NCBI RefSeq assembly: GCF_954871325.1
Contig: NC_088775.1
Span: forward strand, 62,411,561 to 62,475,560
From: Gordionus sp. m RMFG-2023
Taxonomy: Eukaryota > Nematomorpha > Gordioida > Chordodea > Parachordodidae
Reading direction: 5' to 3'
Length of the DNA: 64,000 bases
The position numbers were made by a program, and so were the translations under genes. The notes beneath the pieces were generated by a model. That model saw only the letters and a list, made by a program, of their open reading frames with translations. It had not been told where the DNA came from and made no database searches. Of this stretch, positions 46,571 to 57,958 are shown one piece after another; the first letter of the stretch is position 1; the number at the start of each line of letters is the position of its first letter.

Positions 46571-47929
46571 ATCGAGAATGGAGTTTGATAAAAATTACAA
46601 TTTTATATTTATCGGCCTTTAGACAGATTTGGTTGAACCTGGAAATTAAGTTAAACATTTTTTTTTGAAAATAGGGCTAAGGCTTTTAATTTTTCTTAAC
46701 TCAAAATATATAAAAAAAATTCTAAGCAATAAAAGAGATTTCTCTAGGATTAGGGTAAAGAAATTATTTTTATATTAATTTTTCAATTAAATTTTGGAGT
46801 AGACAAAGAATTATCAAAAATGAGAAGAAAAAAAATCAAAAAAAATAAAGATTAAAAATGACCTAAAGAGATTGAAAAGATTAGAAATGTATGTAAAAGA
46901 TTACAATACAAGGAGAAAAAAACATAAAAAATCAAAATAAAAGTAAAGAATTGTTGAAAATATGGAGCAGAGAGGTGAAGAAAAATAACGAAAAATTTAT
47001 AAATTATTTTTAAAAAGACAAAAGAATCATCGAAAATGAGAAGAAAATTGAGAAAAGATATAGTAAGAAAAATAAAAATTTATAATTTTTTTAAAAAAAT
47101 AACTATTTTCCTTTTTTGATTGAAACTTTTCTTTTTCGATTGAACCTTTTCCTTTTTTGTTTGACACTTTTCCTTTTTTAATCGGACTTTTTCCTAAGCC
47201 TTTAGGACTTTTTCTTTTTTAATTGACACTTTTCCTTTTTTGATCTGACGTTTTCCTTTTATGTTTGACCCTTTTCCTTTTTTGATTGGTTTCCTTTTAT
47301 GATTGAACTTTTCCTTTTTTGATTGGGACTTTTCCTTTTTTGAATGGGAAACCCTATAATTTTAATATTTTTTAGTAATGTTATAGCCCGTTCCAGGAGG
47401 ATTCCGTTCTCGTTCCATAAATTTACTAAACGTTCCGTTCTATATTTCTGTTTTTTTACTTTATCAGATTAATGTTCCAATTTAAATTTACCAACAAAAC
47501 CTTAAAAATGTTATATTCATTTTTTTAAAAGATAGTATTTTTTATTTCAATTATTTCTTTTTAATAATATACAATAGGCATATTCAAAAATAATTCAAAT
47601 CTAATCAAATAATTACGAATACGAATAATAAATTATTTGTTTTATCTGAATACGTAATATTTAATAAATTGTTTAATAAATATAACATTTGTCATTTCTA
47701 TTTGTTGACCTGCCAATCTGACAGGTTATGTGTTTGTGTTTATAAAAATTCTAGCAAAAATTTAAAAATTTCTGAAGTGAAAATTTAATACCACATTTTT
47801 TGAATCTCACCAAAAGTTTATTTTTTGAATCTCATAATAAATTATATTAAAAATTACACAAACCAGAGGTATATAAAAATATAATACATCTCTACATTAA
47901 TTATGTTAGCTTGCCTAATTATGTTAGAG
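46571..47929. other. AT-rich sequence with purine-rich and T-rich repeat blocks
   Basis: No gene is seen. 46,790-47,090 is rich in GAGAAGAAAAAAA words and leads into the T-rich minisatellite at 47,100; both also occur at 38,600-38,882. Around 47,385-47,470 CGTTCC-rich words recur. Confidence 0.4.
47100..47356 (+). repeat. T-rich minisatellite, second locus
   Basis: About twelve units of CTTTTCCTTTTTTGATTGA with variation, ending TGAATGGGAAACCC. Same unit and end as 38,755-38,882. Confidence 0.8.
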
Positions 47930-49285
47930 GAGAATGCTTCTGATAAAATTATGCTTGATGTTGAATATGAGAAAATTTCCTCACAAAAGAGAGCAATCAT
48001 ATGGGATCAATATTAAATCTTTAAAGACGGTGAAAAGGCTGCTTGCAATCATTGCAAGAGTATTATAAAATGTAAAGGCAAAATAACATCTCCTCTTATT
48101 AATCATTATAATAGGTTTTATTCACACCTTAGTAAAAAAAAATAATATAATTGACATTTTTTTAAAGTCTACACCAAATTCTTCAAGAAAAATTAATTTT
48201 AAGGATAATTTATTAAAATTATATAAATAATAATATACCTTTTAAAATTATTAATTCAAATGATTTTAAAAGTTTTATAAGTGATCTTGATTGTTCAGTA
48301 AAATCAATATGCTCCAATACTCTTAAATTGCACATGTATAATACATTTGCAGAAAAAGAACAGTTGGTAAAGGAAATAATATCTAAAAATAAAAGTCAGA
48401 TTAATTTTTCATCTGACATTTGGACTAGCCCAACACAGGTTCCTTTTTTAGGGCTAACAGCCCATTATTGATGATAATTTTAAAATAAATAACATAATTT
48501 TGGATGTCAGTCTAATAAATGAAACACATTCAGGTGAATAAATATTTAAAGCCTTTGTTAAAATAATTAAAAATTATAATTTAGAGAATAAAAATTTTTA
48601 TATAACTTTAGATAATGCAACTAATAATAAAACATTTATTGATACATTTTCTTTAAAATATCCATTAATAAAAATAGGGCACATCCGATGCTTTGCCCAT
48701 GTAATTAATTTAATATCCAAATAAATTTTAAAAATTTTAGATCCTTCAATTCTAAAACTAAGAAACATTATTAGAATGATTCATAATTCCCCTAAAAAAT
48801 TAAAGTTATTAAAAAATATAAGTAGTTCCCTACACCCTCCCCTAAATTTTTTAAAACCAAAATTGGATTGTGAAATAAGGTGGAATCTACCAAATGATTG
48901 AAAGGGGCTTATTGCTAAAGCCTGCTATAACAAAATTAGTTAATTAATAACTAATATTAAAATTCTTCAAGAAAAACAAATATCAGAAGTAAACTAAAAT
49001 TTATAATTAGGTAATAATATAATACTTTGATAACATATAGGAAGAATGGGAGGATCTTCTATCCTATTGCCTTTATATGAAACTACAAATATGATATGTG
49101 GAGAGAATTATCCTACTTATAATTTGGTTATACCTTATTATATTTTAATTCTTGAATATCTAAAAAATGAAAAACCTGGTTTCCATAAATCCTTTAACAA
49201 TAGTTTCAAAGTAGCATGTGATAAATTGTTGGGCTATTATAATTTAATTGCCGATGATGCAATAATAACCACAATATTAGATCAG
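47930..49285 (+). pseudogene. BED-finger hAT transposase, decayed
   Basis: In order there are a BED zinc finger remnant (SQKRAIIWDQY, GEKAACNHCKSIIKCKG, LINHYNRFYSHL), NFSSDIWTSPTQVPFLGLTA (the hAT WTS motif), YITLDNATNNKTFID and IRCFAHVINLI (the D and C..H motifs before the insertion domain), LDCEIRWNLPND, and GGSSILLPLYETTNMICGEN, YNLVIPYYILILEYLKNE. The order follows Ac/Tol2-like transposases. Several stops and frame changes are present. It is cut off at about 49,285 by the Harbinger element, so its dimerisation domain is missing. Confidence 0.82.
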
Positions 49286-50105
49286 TTCCAACTATAGAAC
49301 ATTGGGAGAAGGTATTAAAAATTTAGATAATAATATATTTTTAGATTGCACAAGAATTTTTGAGAAATATGGATTTCCAAACTGCCTTGGCTCATTGGAT
49401 GATAAGCACATAAAAATATAAAGTCCTCCAAAATTTGAAACCCTTTTTTACAATTATAGATTTTTTAAACCAATAATTTTACTTGGTTTTTCTGATAGCA
49501 ATTGCCAATTTATATATATAGATGTAGGATCTTATGGAAAACAAAGTGATGGTGGCACTTTCAGAAATAGTAGTTTATATTAAAGTAAATTTTTAATAAT
49601 AATAAATATTTTTTAATTATTTTAGAATTAGAAAATTAAACACTTTTTATTCCTCCTCCTAAATATATGTCAAATAATATCATTGTTCCACATAGGGATC
49701 TACAGGTTCGGATAAAAAAATGATTCAGGTTCTGTTCGAAATAAACATATCGGTTCGATTCGAACCTCTGAACATTTTTGTATTCAAGCCTACATTCGAA
49801 TTATGAATAGAGAAGAATATTTTTTTTATTTCATCATTAAAAAAAACACATACATAAAACCTTCATTTTTATTAATTGCACACTATAAAATAATATTTAA
49901 TTATTTAACTTTATTTACCTAAAATTTTTTATTGAGCCGTTCAATTTATATATTTTCAAGATTCGTCTCACTCAAATTACATCTATAAGGAGATAGTATA
50001 AATTTAATTGTTAAGAAACATTTTTCCACACTAAATTAGGTAGCCGGCACTGCCAGTATGATATCAGATTTGATGTATCATTTATAATACTATATGTAAA
50101 TTATT

Positions 50106-50484
50106 GGTTAAGGATGCTTACTACCTAAAGCAATACCGAGCGAATTGTGATTTTACAATTTTTATTTGATACATACTATTAAATTTATTAAAATGTTTAA
50201 CATATATTATAACGAAATCACGTGGTCGAGTCCGGTCGTATATTTATCATCCCCCCAAGGACGGAACCAACAAGTTAGATTAAGAAAAAATATATGATCA
50301 TTGCTGGGATTCGAACCCATAAAAATCGGATTGGTAAGCAATGTTCTTGCCGACTAGGCCAGAGACGCTTTCCAAAATTCACGACTTTTCAAATATATAT
50401 TATAAATATATTTGGTAGTGCCTATCCAAATATAAAATAAACAAAATATAAATTTGATAGTTAAGGTAGTAAGCATCATTAACC
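50106..50484. mobile_element. MITE with 21-bp GGTTAAGGATGCTTACTACC ends
   Basis: GGTTAAGGATGCTTACTACC at the left is mirrored at the right by GGTAGTAAGCATCATTAACC with one mismatch. The flanking 9-mers TAAATTATT and TGAATAATT agree at 7 positions, which would suit a Mutator-like element, but this is weak. A SINE lies inside. Confidence 0.6.
50220..50369 (-). mobile_element. tRNA-derived SINE (type 3)
   Basis: On the minus strand the head reads GCGTCTCTGGCCTAGTCGGC with A box TGGCCTAGTCG at 50,351-50,361 and B box GGGTTCGAATCCC at 50,306-50,318. Both boxes are near-perfect. A body with GGACGGAACC-type sequence (in reverse) runs on to about 50,220. The head resembles the type 1 SINE at 39,689 but the body differs. 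Confidence 0.72.
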
Positions 50485-51490
50485 TGAATAATTTATATAT
50501 TGGATTTAATATTTCTCTAGGCATTATAATTTATAAGCTTAAAATATTTAAAAAATGTTGTAAAATGCAACATACTTAAGTTCATAAAAATTATGACGCT
50601 TCAAATGTGATTGATAATTATCTTTAAATTCGAATATAATTAAAATGTTTGCATATATTAGTAATAACGTACACATTATTTTATAAGCATGAAATCATGA
50701 GGCTCAAACCGGCTCATTCGGTTCAGGTTCAGCTACAAATTTTTTTGGTTTAGATTCGATAAAAAATACCGGTTTTTAGCGGTTTAATGGTTCGGTTGAG
50801 GTTCGGTTTGGATCTAGGGTTTCACATTTAATTATTGCTAATCTAGCGTTCTCCCTAAAAAATTATTTTATGAAACCTTATCCTATGAAAAATACCAGTC
50901 CAGGAGAAAAACATTATAATTATAAGTTAAGTAGATGCACATTTGGTATAGCAACTGCTAAATTTACCATTCTTTCTAAAGCTACAGAGTGCTCATTTGA
51001 TAATGCTGATAAAATAATGTGTGCAATTACTGTATTACTTAATATATTGATTATGATAAAATTGATTACACACCTAATATTATGCCTATTCCTGAAAATT
51101 TAGGGATTAGTAGAACTTTAAATGCATCAAGTACCAATTCAAGAGAAATAAGAGATTTATTTATATTTTAATTCTTGAATTTATGTATAATTTAACATTT
51201 TATATAAATATACATCTATTTTGTATGTGTATGGAAATCATTTATTTTAACTTTAGCTTAACTATTCTCTTATATGCCAGTACAATATCAATAAGGAATA
51301 AATTCTTTATTAGTATTTTATTAAATAAGATATGTGTATAAAAATTAAAAAATATAATACAAAACTATTTAATTTTTCTCTATAATAGCATCAACATTTT
51401 GTATTATAATATTATAATCAAACTATCATTTATAGTTTGATAATTCTTTATTTTTTCCTTTCGTGTAAAATAATACATAGCGTTAAAATA

Positions 51491-51850
51491 CTAAATTAAA
51501 ATAATATAAAATAAAATATTATATAAAAACCGAGGTGGGACTACAATTATTAAAATTAATTTATAGTTTGAACATTTATTTTCATAGCTAATTTCACTTG
51601 GTACTTTATTTATACTATCTACCAAAGACAAGCACGATATTCTATCTGGATCATTGTCGATTTCCAACATTTTATCAAAATATTTTCCCACAGTATCTTT
51701 TTTTACCCTAACCTTTTTTGTAGGTCTTATATTCTCATTATTATTTGTGATAAATCATACCATTTTAACAGAGTGCTAGATTTAGTAGTATCCCCTGAAT
51801 GTATTTCTTCTCTCTTTCTCCTTTCCTTTAAAAAAGAAGCCCTTTGGGGG
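51491..51850 (-). pseudogene. Harbinger second ORF (MADF/BESS-like), minus-strand copy
   Basis: The minus strand encodes ITNNNENIRPTKKVRVKKD, VGKYFDKMLEIDNDPDRISC and LSLVDSINKVPSE, matching the plus-strand copy at 52,730. It lies tail-to-tail with the transposase of copy 1, the usual arrangement of two-gene Harbinger elements. The upstream part is frameshifted relative to the other copy. Confidence 0.6.
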
Positions 51851-52729
51851 TGAATTAAGTCTATTAAATAATTAATAATTTATATAGAAAGATAAATAAT
51901 TTTATTTAAATAAAAATATATATTGTCATGATTTATTAAAAGAAATATTTTATTTTATATATTATCAAAATTCATATTCCATATTAATGCTTACTAATAA
52001 ATAGTATTTAATTAAAATGTCTATTGATTTTATAAAGTAGTCAACATTAGGTGATTCAAAATAGTCTTGTTCTACTTTTTAGCATATAATGTCCTTAGTT
52101 CATCGATTTAGAAAAATTATCATTACATTGGTTCCATAAATCTTCATGAGCCTCTACAAAATTTATCAAATCTGGTACAAAATTTCCCCTAAAATCATTT
52201 CATTTATTCAATATTATTATAAAAATAATTATTTTTCATTTCAATCGTATCAGACGTCACTTAATCGTTAAAAAAATCAAGCTAGTTTGTTGTTAAAATA
52301 AACGTAAAATCGTATGCATTAATCAAACGTTTTGTTTGGAAGCACATAACTATTAAGCATTTGTTATTTATTGCTTTGAAAAAAACGTCGTGTTTGGAAG
52401 TGGCCTAATGATAATTTTTCTAATAGATTAATAGTCGATGAACTATGGACATTATGTGCAAGTAAAACAAGACTTTATTTTGAATCACCTAATGTTGACT
52501 ACTTTATAATAATAATTTTTAATTAATGGACTTTTTAATTACTATTTATTAGTAAGTATTAATTTGGAAAATGAATTTTAATAATTTATAATATATAAAA
52601 TAATTAATATTTCTTTTAATAAATCAAAACAACATAAATCTTTATTTAATAAAATTATTTATCTATATCCTATATAAATTATTAAATATTTAAAATGCTT
52701 AATTCATCCCCAAATGTATACAAATTAAA
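51851..52729. repeat. Spacer between inverted Harbinger ORF2 copies
   Basis: Sequence at about 51,960-52,120 is repeated in reverse at about 52,430-52,560 (for example CTACTTTATAA with CAACATTAGGTGATTCAAAA). The centre, 52,129-52,408, matches 60,485-60,671 (AGCCTCTACAAAATTTATC, AATAAACGTAAAATCGTATG) and ends in the Harbinger-type terminus TTTGGAAGTGGCC followed by TAA. Confidence 0.6.
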
Positions 52730-53050
52730 ATGGAAGAATTCAATGTTTTAATGAAAATGAAAAAAAGAGAAGAAATAAATTCAGGGGATGCTGCTAAATC
52801 TAGCACTCCATGGAAATGGTATGATTCAATATCATTTATTACTATTTCCATTATTCCCCAAAAAACGTTTAACAGAATCACAAATAATAATGAGAATATA
52901 AAACCAGTAAAGAAGGTTAGGGTAAAAAAAGATCCTACGGGAAAATATTTTGATAAGATGTTGGAAATCGACAATGATTCAGATAGAATATGGTGCTTGT
53001 CTTTGGTAGATAGTGTAAATAATGTACCAAGTGAAATTAAAAAACTATGA
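52730..53050 (+). CDS. Harbinger second-ORF protein (MADF/BESS-like), 106 residues
   Basis: This open frame starts MEEFNVLMKMKKREEINSGD, then TPWKWYDSISFI (pattern of the DNA-binding domain end, SPWxxxxxMxFL), a basic segment KPVKKVRVKKDP and ESS-like DNDSDRIWCLSLVDSVNNVP. Two-gene PIF/Harbinger elements encode such a DNA-binding helper, which brings the transposase to the ends and into the nucleus. The N-terminal half of the helix-turn-helix is missing, so it is probably truncated. The assignment depends on its neighbours. Confidence 0.5.
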   Translation: MEEFNVLMKMKKREEINSGDAAKSSTPWKWYDSISFITISIIPQKTFNRITNNNENIKPVKKVRVKKDPTGKYFDKMLEIDNDSDRIWCLSLVDSVNNVPSEIKKL

Positions 53051-53142
53051 AAATATATGTTCAAACTATGATTTATAATTATATAAATCAGTGACGAAGC
53101 GTCAAGTTTGCTACTAGAAAGGCAATCGAAAATTTTTTTCAT

Positions 53143-53577
53143 TTTTATTTAGTCAAACCATAAAAAAATTAAAATATATAAACAAGTAGAATTCGTCTTT
53201 GTTTTTGAGTAAAATGATCAATCAAGTTCTGAATTATAAAAGTTATTGTTAGATTTTAAATTTTTTAATAAGTTTTTTTCAATGAAATAAAAATAGATTT
53301 AAAATTTAAAAAAATTTTTTTACATTAAACTTATAATGTATTCATTAAAATTTAACGTAATATCTATATTTTACAAAATTCTAAATAAATTTATTTGCTT
53401 AAAATAATTTTGTGCGTCAATAGTATTGTTTATATTAATAGGCGTCATGGCTAAACAAGGTATAAATTCCTTTGCATGATATAAATATCCTTCACAATCT
53501 TGAGCTGATATCTATAGATATAATTGAGAAAAAAAGAATATTTATATCTTTTTTTATATAAGTTAATATTATATATA
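53143..53577. other. AT-rich spacer
   Basis: Nothing recognised. Confidence 0.4.
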
Positions 53578-53780
53578 CTAGTTGATAGCCCGTCAAGAAT
53601 GACGGGAATTAATGTTCTTAAATATTGGATATTAAAATTGTACCTTATAAAATTTATAAAATATTCTTAATTTCTGATTTAAATATTGGGAAAATATTAT
53701 TACCCGCCTTTCTCGAAGGGCATAATAATAACTAATAACACCAGAGCTCCCGTTAGCATTGCTGTTCGCTCCCCACCGCG
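53578..53780 (-). mobile_element. Helitron-like 3' terminus with hairpin and CTAG
   Basis: On the minus strand the end reads CCCGTCATTCTTGACGGG, a perfect 7-bp-stem hairpin, then CTATCAACTAG followed by T. A short hairpin about 10 bases before a CTRR end, with insertion before T, is the mark of Helitrons. AGCAATGCTAACGGGAGCTC lies about 170 bp inside, as in the segment at 44,093. The 5' end is not defined and no Rep/helicase is seen, so it is non-autonomous or truncated. Confidence 0.65.
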
Positions 53781-54409
53781 TGAAGGTGGGAGATGGGTTT
53801 TAGGGGAGCAAAGAGATGAGCAAAGAATGAATAAAAGAAGGTAGAAATATAGGAAAAAGAGACAAAAATGTGAAAAAAAATATATAATAATTTACAACCA
53901 TATACTATAAGCGCGGAATTAACGCCGCGTGCCGGTATCGGTTCTAAATCGCTAAACAATAAATCGCCAAAAAAAGGGATGTTCCCAATTTTGTTACCAG
54001 TAAAATCCCAAAAATGGCTATTAATGTTTTATTTAAAAAATGAAGATCCAAACCGTAGCAAAAAACATAAATAAATTACTTAAGTATAGGAAAATTAAGT
54101 ATTTGAACTAAATTTGTAGTGTCTGTTTAATAATATAATTTATAAGATATATATTTGTATTATGTATTTAATATTACGATGTTTTATTGCCATTTAAAAT
54201 ATTTATTAAATTTCTAAAATTCTATTTTTAATTATATACTAAAATTTATTATAATTTCACATATAGATATGTAATATATTCGTATTAATCTAATATAACT
54301 ATTGAAGAAATTTAAAATATGCCATTTAAAATACTTATTAAATTTGTAAAACGTTTTCTTAATAATATAATTTGTAATTAATTTATGTTGAAATAACTGG
54401 TAACAACTA
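53781..54409. other. AT-rich sequence, possibly Helitron interior
   Basis: No gene is seen. GCGCGGAATTAACGCCGCGT at 53,910-53,930 is a small palindromic GC-rich island of unknown role. Confidence 0.4.
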
Positions 54410-55100
54410 CCATAAAAGTAATGAGAAAATTCTCATTCCCCATCCTCTGCTAAAAGCTAATCTATATATATTTTTACTCAAAAAATAGCATTTGAATAGC
54501 TTTAAATGTATTTTAATGGATTAGACCTGGCCCAAAGAGCAAAGAAGGTTATCATAATATTTAACACAGAATATTTATAGGGAACTCTGGTAAAAGTCTA
54601 TTAAAATATTTTTACTCAAAAAATAGCATTTAGTCATAATAGGTTGGCTGAGCTTTGGAAATTCAACTTGGACGTTTGGCAATTTTTTTTTATTAACTAT
54701 GGGTCAGACATTGACCTAAAACAAATTTTCTAACGCCTGGGCTAGCCTGATCAAAAAATCAAGGCCCACGAAAATCTGATTTTGATTGTATTTTTAAATT
54801 CATTAAGATTTTTTATATATTTTATTCCAGTTCTCAACTACCAAAATTTTTATATCGTTGGTTGGGCTTGGGGGTTTTTTCCAAAATTATTATGGCCTTG
54901 GACCTTGCTTGGGAATTTTATGTATTAAATATATTTTAGCTTAAAGCAAAGCATTACATTTAATGGATCGGACCTGGCCTGAAGAGAGAAGGGGGTTATA
55001 TAAGGAATAAAAATTGGATATTATTTTGAAATAACTGGTAACAACGACCATAAAAGTAATGAAAAAATTCTCATTCCCCAACCTCTTAAAAAAGACTATT
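54410..55100. repeat. Dispersed repeat, second locus
   Basis: Two partial copies in tandem of the repeat described at 43,560 (ATGGATTAGACCTGGCCC at 54,518; ATGGATCGGACCTGGCCTG at 54,963), both with ATTCTCATTCCCC. Confidence 0.6.
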
Positions 55101-55454
55101 CTTAAAATATTTAAAAAAAACAATTATTACCTGAAATAACTGTTAACACAACTACCGTTGATTTAAATGTTTCCTTAAAATAGTTAAAATATATTAAATA
55201 AAAATTAAACTTGTGGTTGAAAATAGATTGCTATTTTTAATATTCCATTTTTAAAAAATAAAATGGTCGTTATAAATTAATTAAAAATGGAATAATTAAA
55301 AATATTTTATTTTAGCCAATAAAAAATAAAGAAAATAAATTTAAACCAATAGTATGAGAGCTTAATAATCCAATGGAAAAAATAAATATTGATTAATTTT
55401 AGTTAATTTTAAAAAATCAAATATAAATAAAGATTTTTATAACAAAACATAAAG

Positions 55455-55720
55455 CTTAAAGGGGCTGAACGGTAAGAACGTTTGCCTTACGGTATGAACG
55501 TTTGTCTTTGAAATTAAGGCGCGAGTTCGAATCCCGGAGTAAGAAAAAAAAATTTTAAAAAAAAATTTAACATTACCGAGATAATAAAAGCCCTCGATTT
55601 ATTTAAAATTAAGAAGATAGGAAAGTTGATAGAAAAAATAAAAATTAACGTTATGATATGAAAGTTGATACAAAAATTAACGTTATAAAGATAGGAAAAC
55701 GTTCATTTCTTGAATATGGC
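55455..55720 (+). mobile_element. tRNA-derived SINE (type 2), copy 2
   Basis: The head GGGGCTGAACGGTAAGAACG is followed by a tandem duplication of about 23 bp (ACGGTATGAACGTTTGTC) and B box GAGTTCGAATCCC at 55,523-55,535. The body carries TTTAACATTACCGAGATAAT, GAAGATAGGAAAGTTGAT and ends GAAAACGTTCATTTCTTGAA. Confidence 0.72.
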
Positions 55721-55924
55721 TAAGTGTTTTGTAGATTTAATTCATAATATTTCCATATTTTATCTTCTTAAAAATCATTAATTAAAAAAAGATCGATAAT
55801 TAAAAATGTTATTAATTAAAAACAAAGAAAATAAATTACAACCAATAAAATAGATAGAAAATAAATTTAAACCAATGAAATAAGAATAAACCAATAAAAA
55901 TAGATAATTAGCCAATAAAAATAT

Positions 55925-56150
55925 AAAATAATATCAAAATAATAAAGTGTTCGAATCCCGTTACATACAAAAAATTTTCTTAAAATTTAACATTAGAGAG
56001 ATATAGTCTCCATCGATTTATTTAACATTAAGAAGATAGGAAAGTTGATGAGAAAAATTAACATTAAGAAGATAGGAAAGTTGATGAGAAAAATAAAAAT
56101 CAACATTAAGGATATACGAAAACGTTCATTTCTTGATTACGGTGATTATA
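55925..56150 (+). mobile_element. tRNA-derived SINE (type 2), copy 3, 5'-truncated
   Basis: It begins just before the B box (GTTCGAATCCCG at 55,949-55,960) and has the full body, in which AACATTAAGAAGATAGGAAA is tandemly duplicated. It ends AACGTTCATTTCTTGATTAC like copy 1. Confidence 0.7.
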
Positions 56151-56606
56151 TATATAGATATTTATTATATTATTCTTAATATTTTTATAATAATATTTAT
56201 TATTTAAATTATATCCTCATACATATGAGATAAAATTTGAAACTAAATATTTTATTTTTTAGATAAAAAAGCGTTAAATAAAAGTATATCAAAATGTATC
56301 TTAAAAATTATATAAAGATACAGATACATTTGAAATAGTATATAGATACAGATACTCTTTATACAACTCTAATAATCTTAATAAATTTTCAATAATATAA
56401 TTACAATTGTAACTAGAGGTTGGCGCGGGCACGCGTGACCCATCGTGTCACGGTGGGTCACGGCGTGAGTGTGAATAAATTTTAAATTATTGGGCGTGAC
56501 GGGCCTTCCCAAAATTTTTCCCGGGCGTGAACATAAATTTCCTGTGAATCATGGAAATTTTAATTTTTTCTTATAAATATAAATTTGCAATTTTATAATT
56601 ATAATT

Positions 56607-57650
56607 AGTGTTGCGAAATCGGCTAAAAACTACGCCTAAGCCTAATTAGGCTAAGCCTAAAAATCGGCTAAGCCTAATTAGGTAAGTCTAAAAATCAGCT
56701 AAGCCTAAAAATTGTCTAACTAAGCCTATATAAATCTGCTAAAATTAAATTAGTCAAAATTCTGCATCGATGCTTAGTATTAAATATTATTTATTTATTT
56801 TAGTAAAATAATTTATTTTATTTATATTTAATGTAAATATTTTATTATTATCAACAAATAAACATGATATGATTTAATATCTCTTCTCCTCTTCTCTTCT
56901 CTTCTCTGATGTTATTTAATATGCTGCTATATTATAAAAATGTAATATTCTTTTTAATATAATTTATTAGTGATTTTCACAATCTTCTTTGTAAATACAT
57001 CTTTTATTGAGGAATTATATATTGTAAATTTTATTAGATAAATAAACAATCTTTTAGGTGAAATCTTTTATAATTTTTTTATCATTTTTTTTAAATTATC
57101 TATTTTTTGTTAAATTAGGTGGATTTTATGAATTGATGATTTTATATGATCTTTTTAAGGATAATATTTTAATGTGACAATTGTCATAATCGTTATTTTA
57201 TAAGTTTTTTGAAGAAAATAGGTTAAAATAAGTATTAATAACATGTGTAAATATAAATTTAGTGAAAATGTACCAATGAAAAGTGACAATTGTCATAATC
57301 GTTATTTTTAAAGTTTTTTGAATTTTTTTGACGACAATATGTTAAAATAAGTATTAATAACATGTTTAAATAAAAATTTAGTTAAGATGTACCATAGAAA
57401 ATTGACAATTGTCATAATCGTTATTTTATAAGTTTTTTGAATTTTTTTGAAGAAAATATGTTAAAATAAGTATTAATAAGATGTTTAAATAAAAATTTAG
57501 TGAAAATGTAACATAGAAAAGTGACAATTGTCATAATCGTTATTTTATAAGTTTTTTGAATTTTTTTGAAGAAAATATGTTAAAATAAGTATTAAAAACA
57601 TGTTTAAATAAAAATTTAGTGAAGATGTACCATAGAAAAGTTTTTAAATT
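56607..57650. mobile_element. Third locus with the TGACAATTGTCA repeat unit
   Basis: A TAGTGTTGCGAAATCGGC start like the giant palindrome is followed by a different outer minisatellite (AATCGGCTAAGCCTAATTAG, 56,625-56,740). From 57,170 to 57,640 come about five units of ~115 bp with GTGACAATTGTCATAATCG, TTATTTTATAAGTTTTTTGA and AAATATGTTAAAATAAGTAT. Only one arm is present: the right terminus was not found. Confidence 0.65.
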
Positions 57651-57679
57651 CAAAAATTTGTTTCTGATTGACTGTATCA

Positions 57680-57958
57680 TTAAACATATCTTGTGTCTTT
57701 GGCTCTAAATCCTAAGATATAGATTATTATATAGTTCTAATTTAATGTTGTAATATTTGTACATTTAACATATCTTGGATGTTTGGCTCATAATCCTAAG
57801 ATATAGATTATTATATAGTTCTAATTTAATGTTATAATATTTGTGATGATATTTGTACATAAACATATCTTGAATGTTTGGCTCATAATCCTAAAATATA
57901 GATTATTATATAGTTTTAATTTCATGTTATAATACATGTAGAGATATTTATATATTAA
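57680..57958. repeat. Three tandem copies of an 85-95 bp unit
   Basis: Each unit has AACATATCTTGGATGTTTGG, CTCATAATCCTAAGATATAG, ATTATTATATAGTTCTAATT. The words ATATCTT and AAGATAT make each unit foldable. The last copy abuts the stop codon of the candidate gene at 57,948. Confidence 0.8.

Larger units (their letters stand above)
49693..50818. mobile_element. 1.1-kb GGTTCGG-rich MITE inside Harbinger copy 1
   Basis: Flanks GTTCCACA (49685-49692) and GTTTCACA (50819-50826) match at 7 of 8 positions. Harbinger copy 2 shows the uninterrupted sequence. The ends TAGGGATCTACAGGTTCGG and, in reverse, CCTAGATCCAAACCGAACC are loosely inverted. The element was itself hit by another MITE, which holds a SINE. 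Confidence 0.72.
49286..51210 (+). pseudogene. PIF/Harbinger transposase, copy 1, split by an insertion
   Basis: The first part reads GFPNCLGSLDDKHIKI, with the first catalytic aspartate where the family has GAIDGKHI, then IYIDVGSYGKQSDGGTFRNS with the second. An 1,126-bp insertion follows. The third part (50,850-51,100) reads NYKLSRCTFGIATAKF and ECSFDNADKIMCAITVLLN, where the family has YNYRLSRARxxVENAFGxL. The N-terminal part before REHWEKV, present in copy 2, is missing. Internal stops show it is dead. Confidence 0.8.

Noticed and set aside
46396-46668. 90-codon frame with repeated NALSR-like residues
   Set aside because: Product of the 14-bp minisatellite, not a protein repeat.
50300-50369. 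Genuine tRNA gene on the minus strand
   Set aside because: The A and B boxes are good, but the acceptor and anticodon arms do not pair and an AT-rich SINE body follows.
52699-53142. 147-codon minus-strand frame, hydrophobic
   Set aside because: Antisense of the Harbinger helper ORF at 52,730-53,050; no family resemblance of its own.
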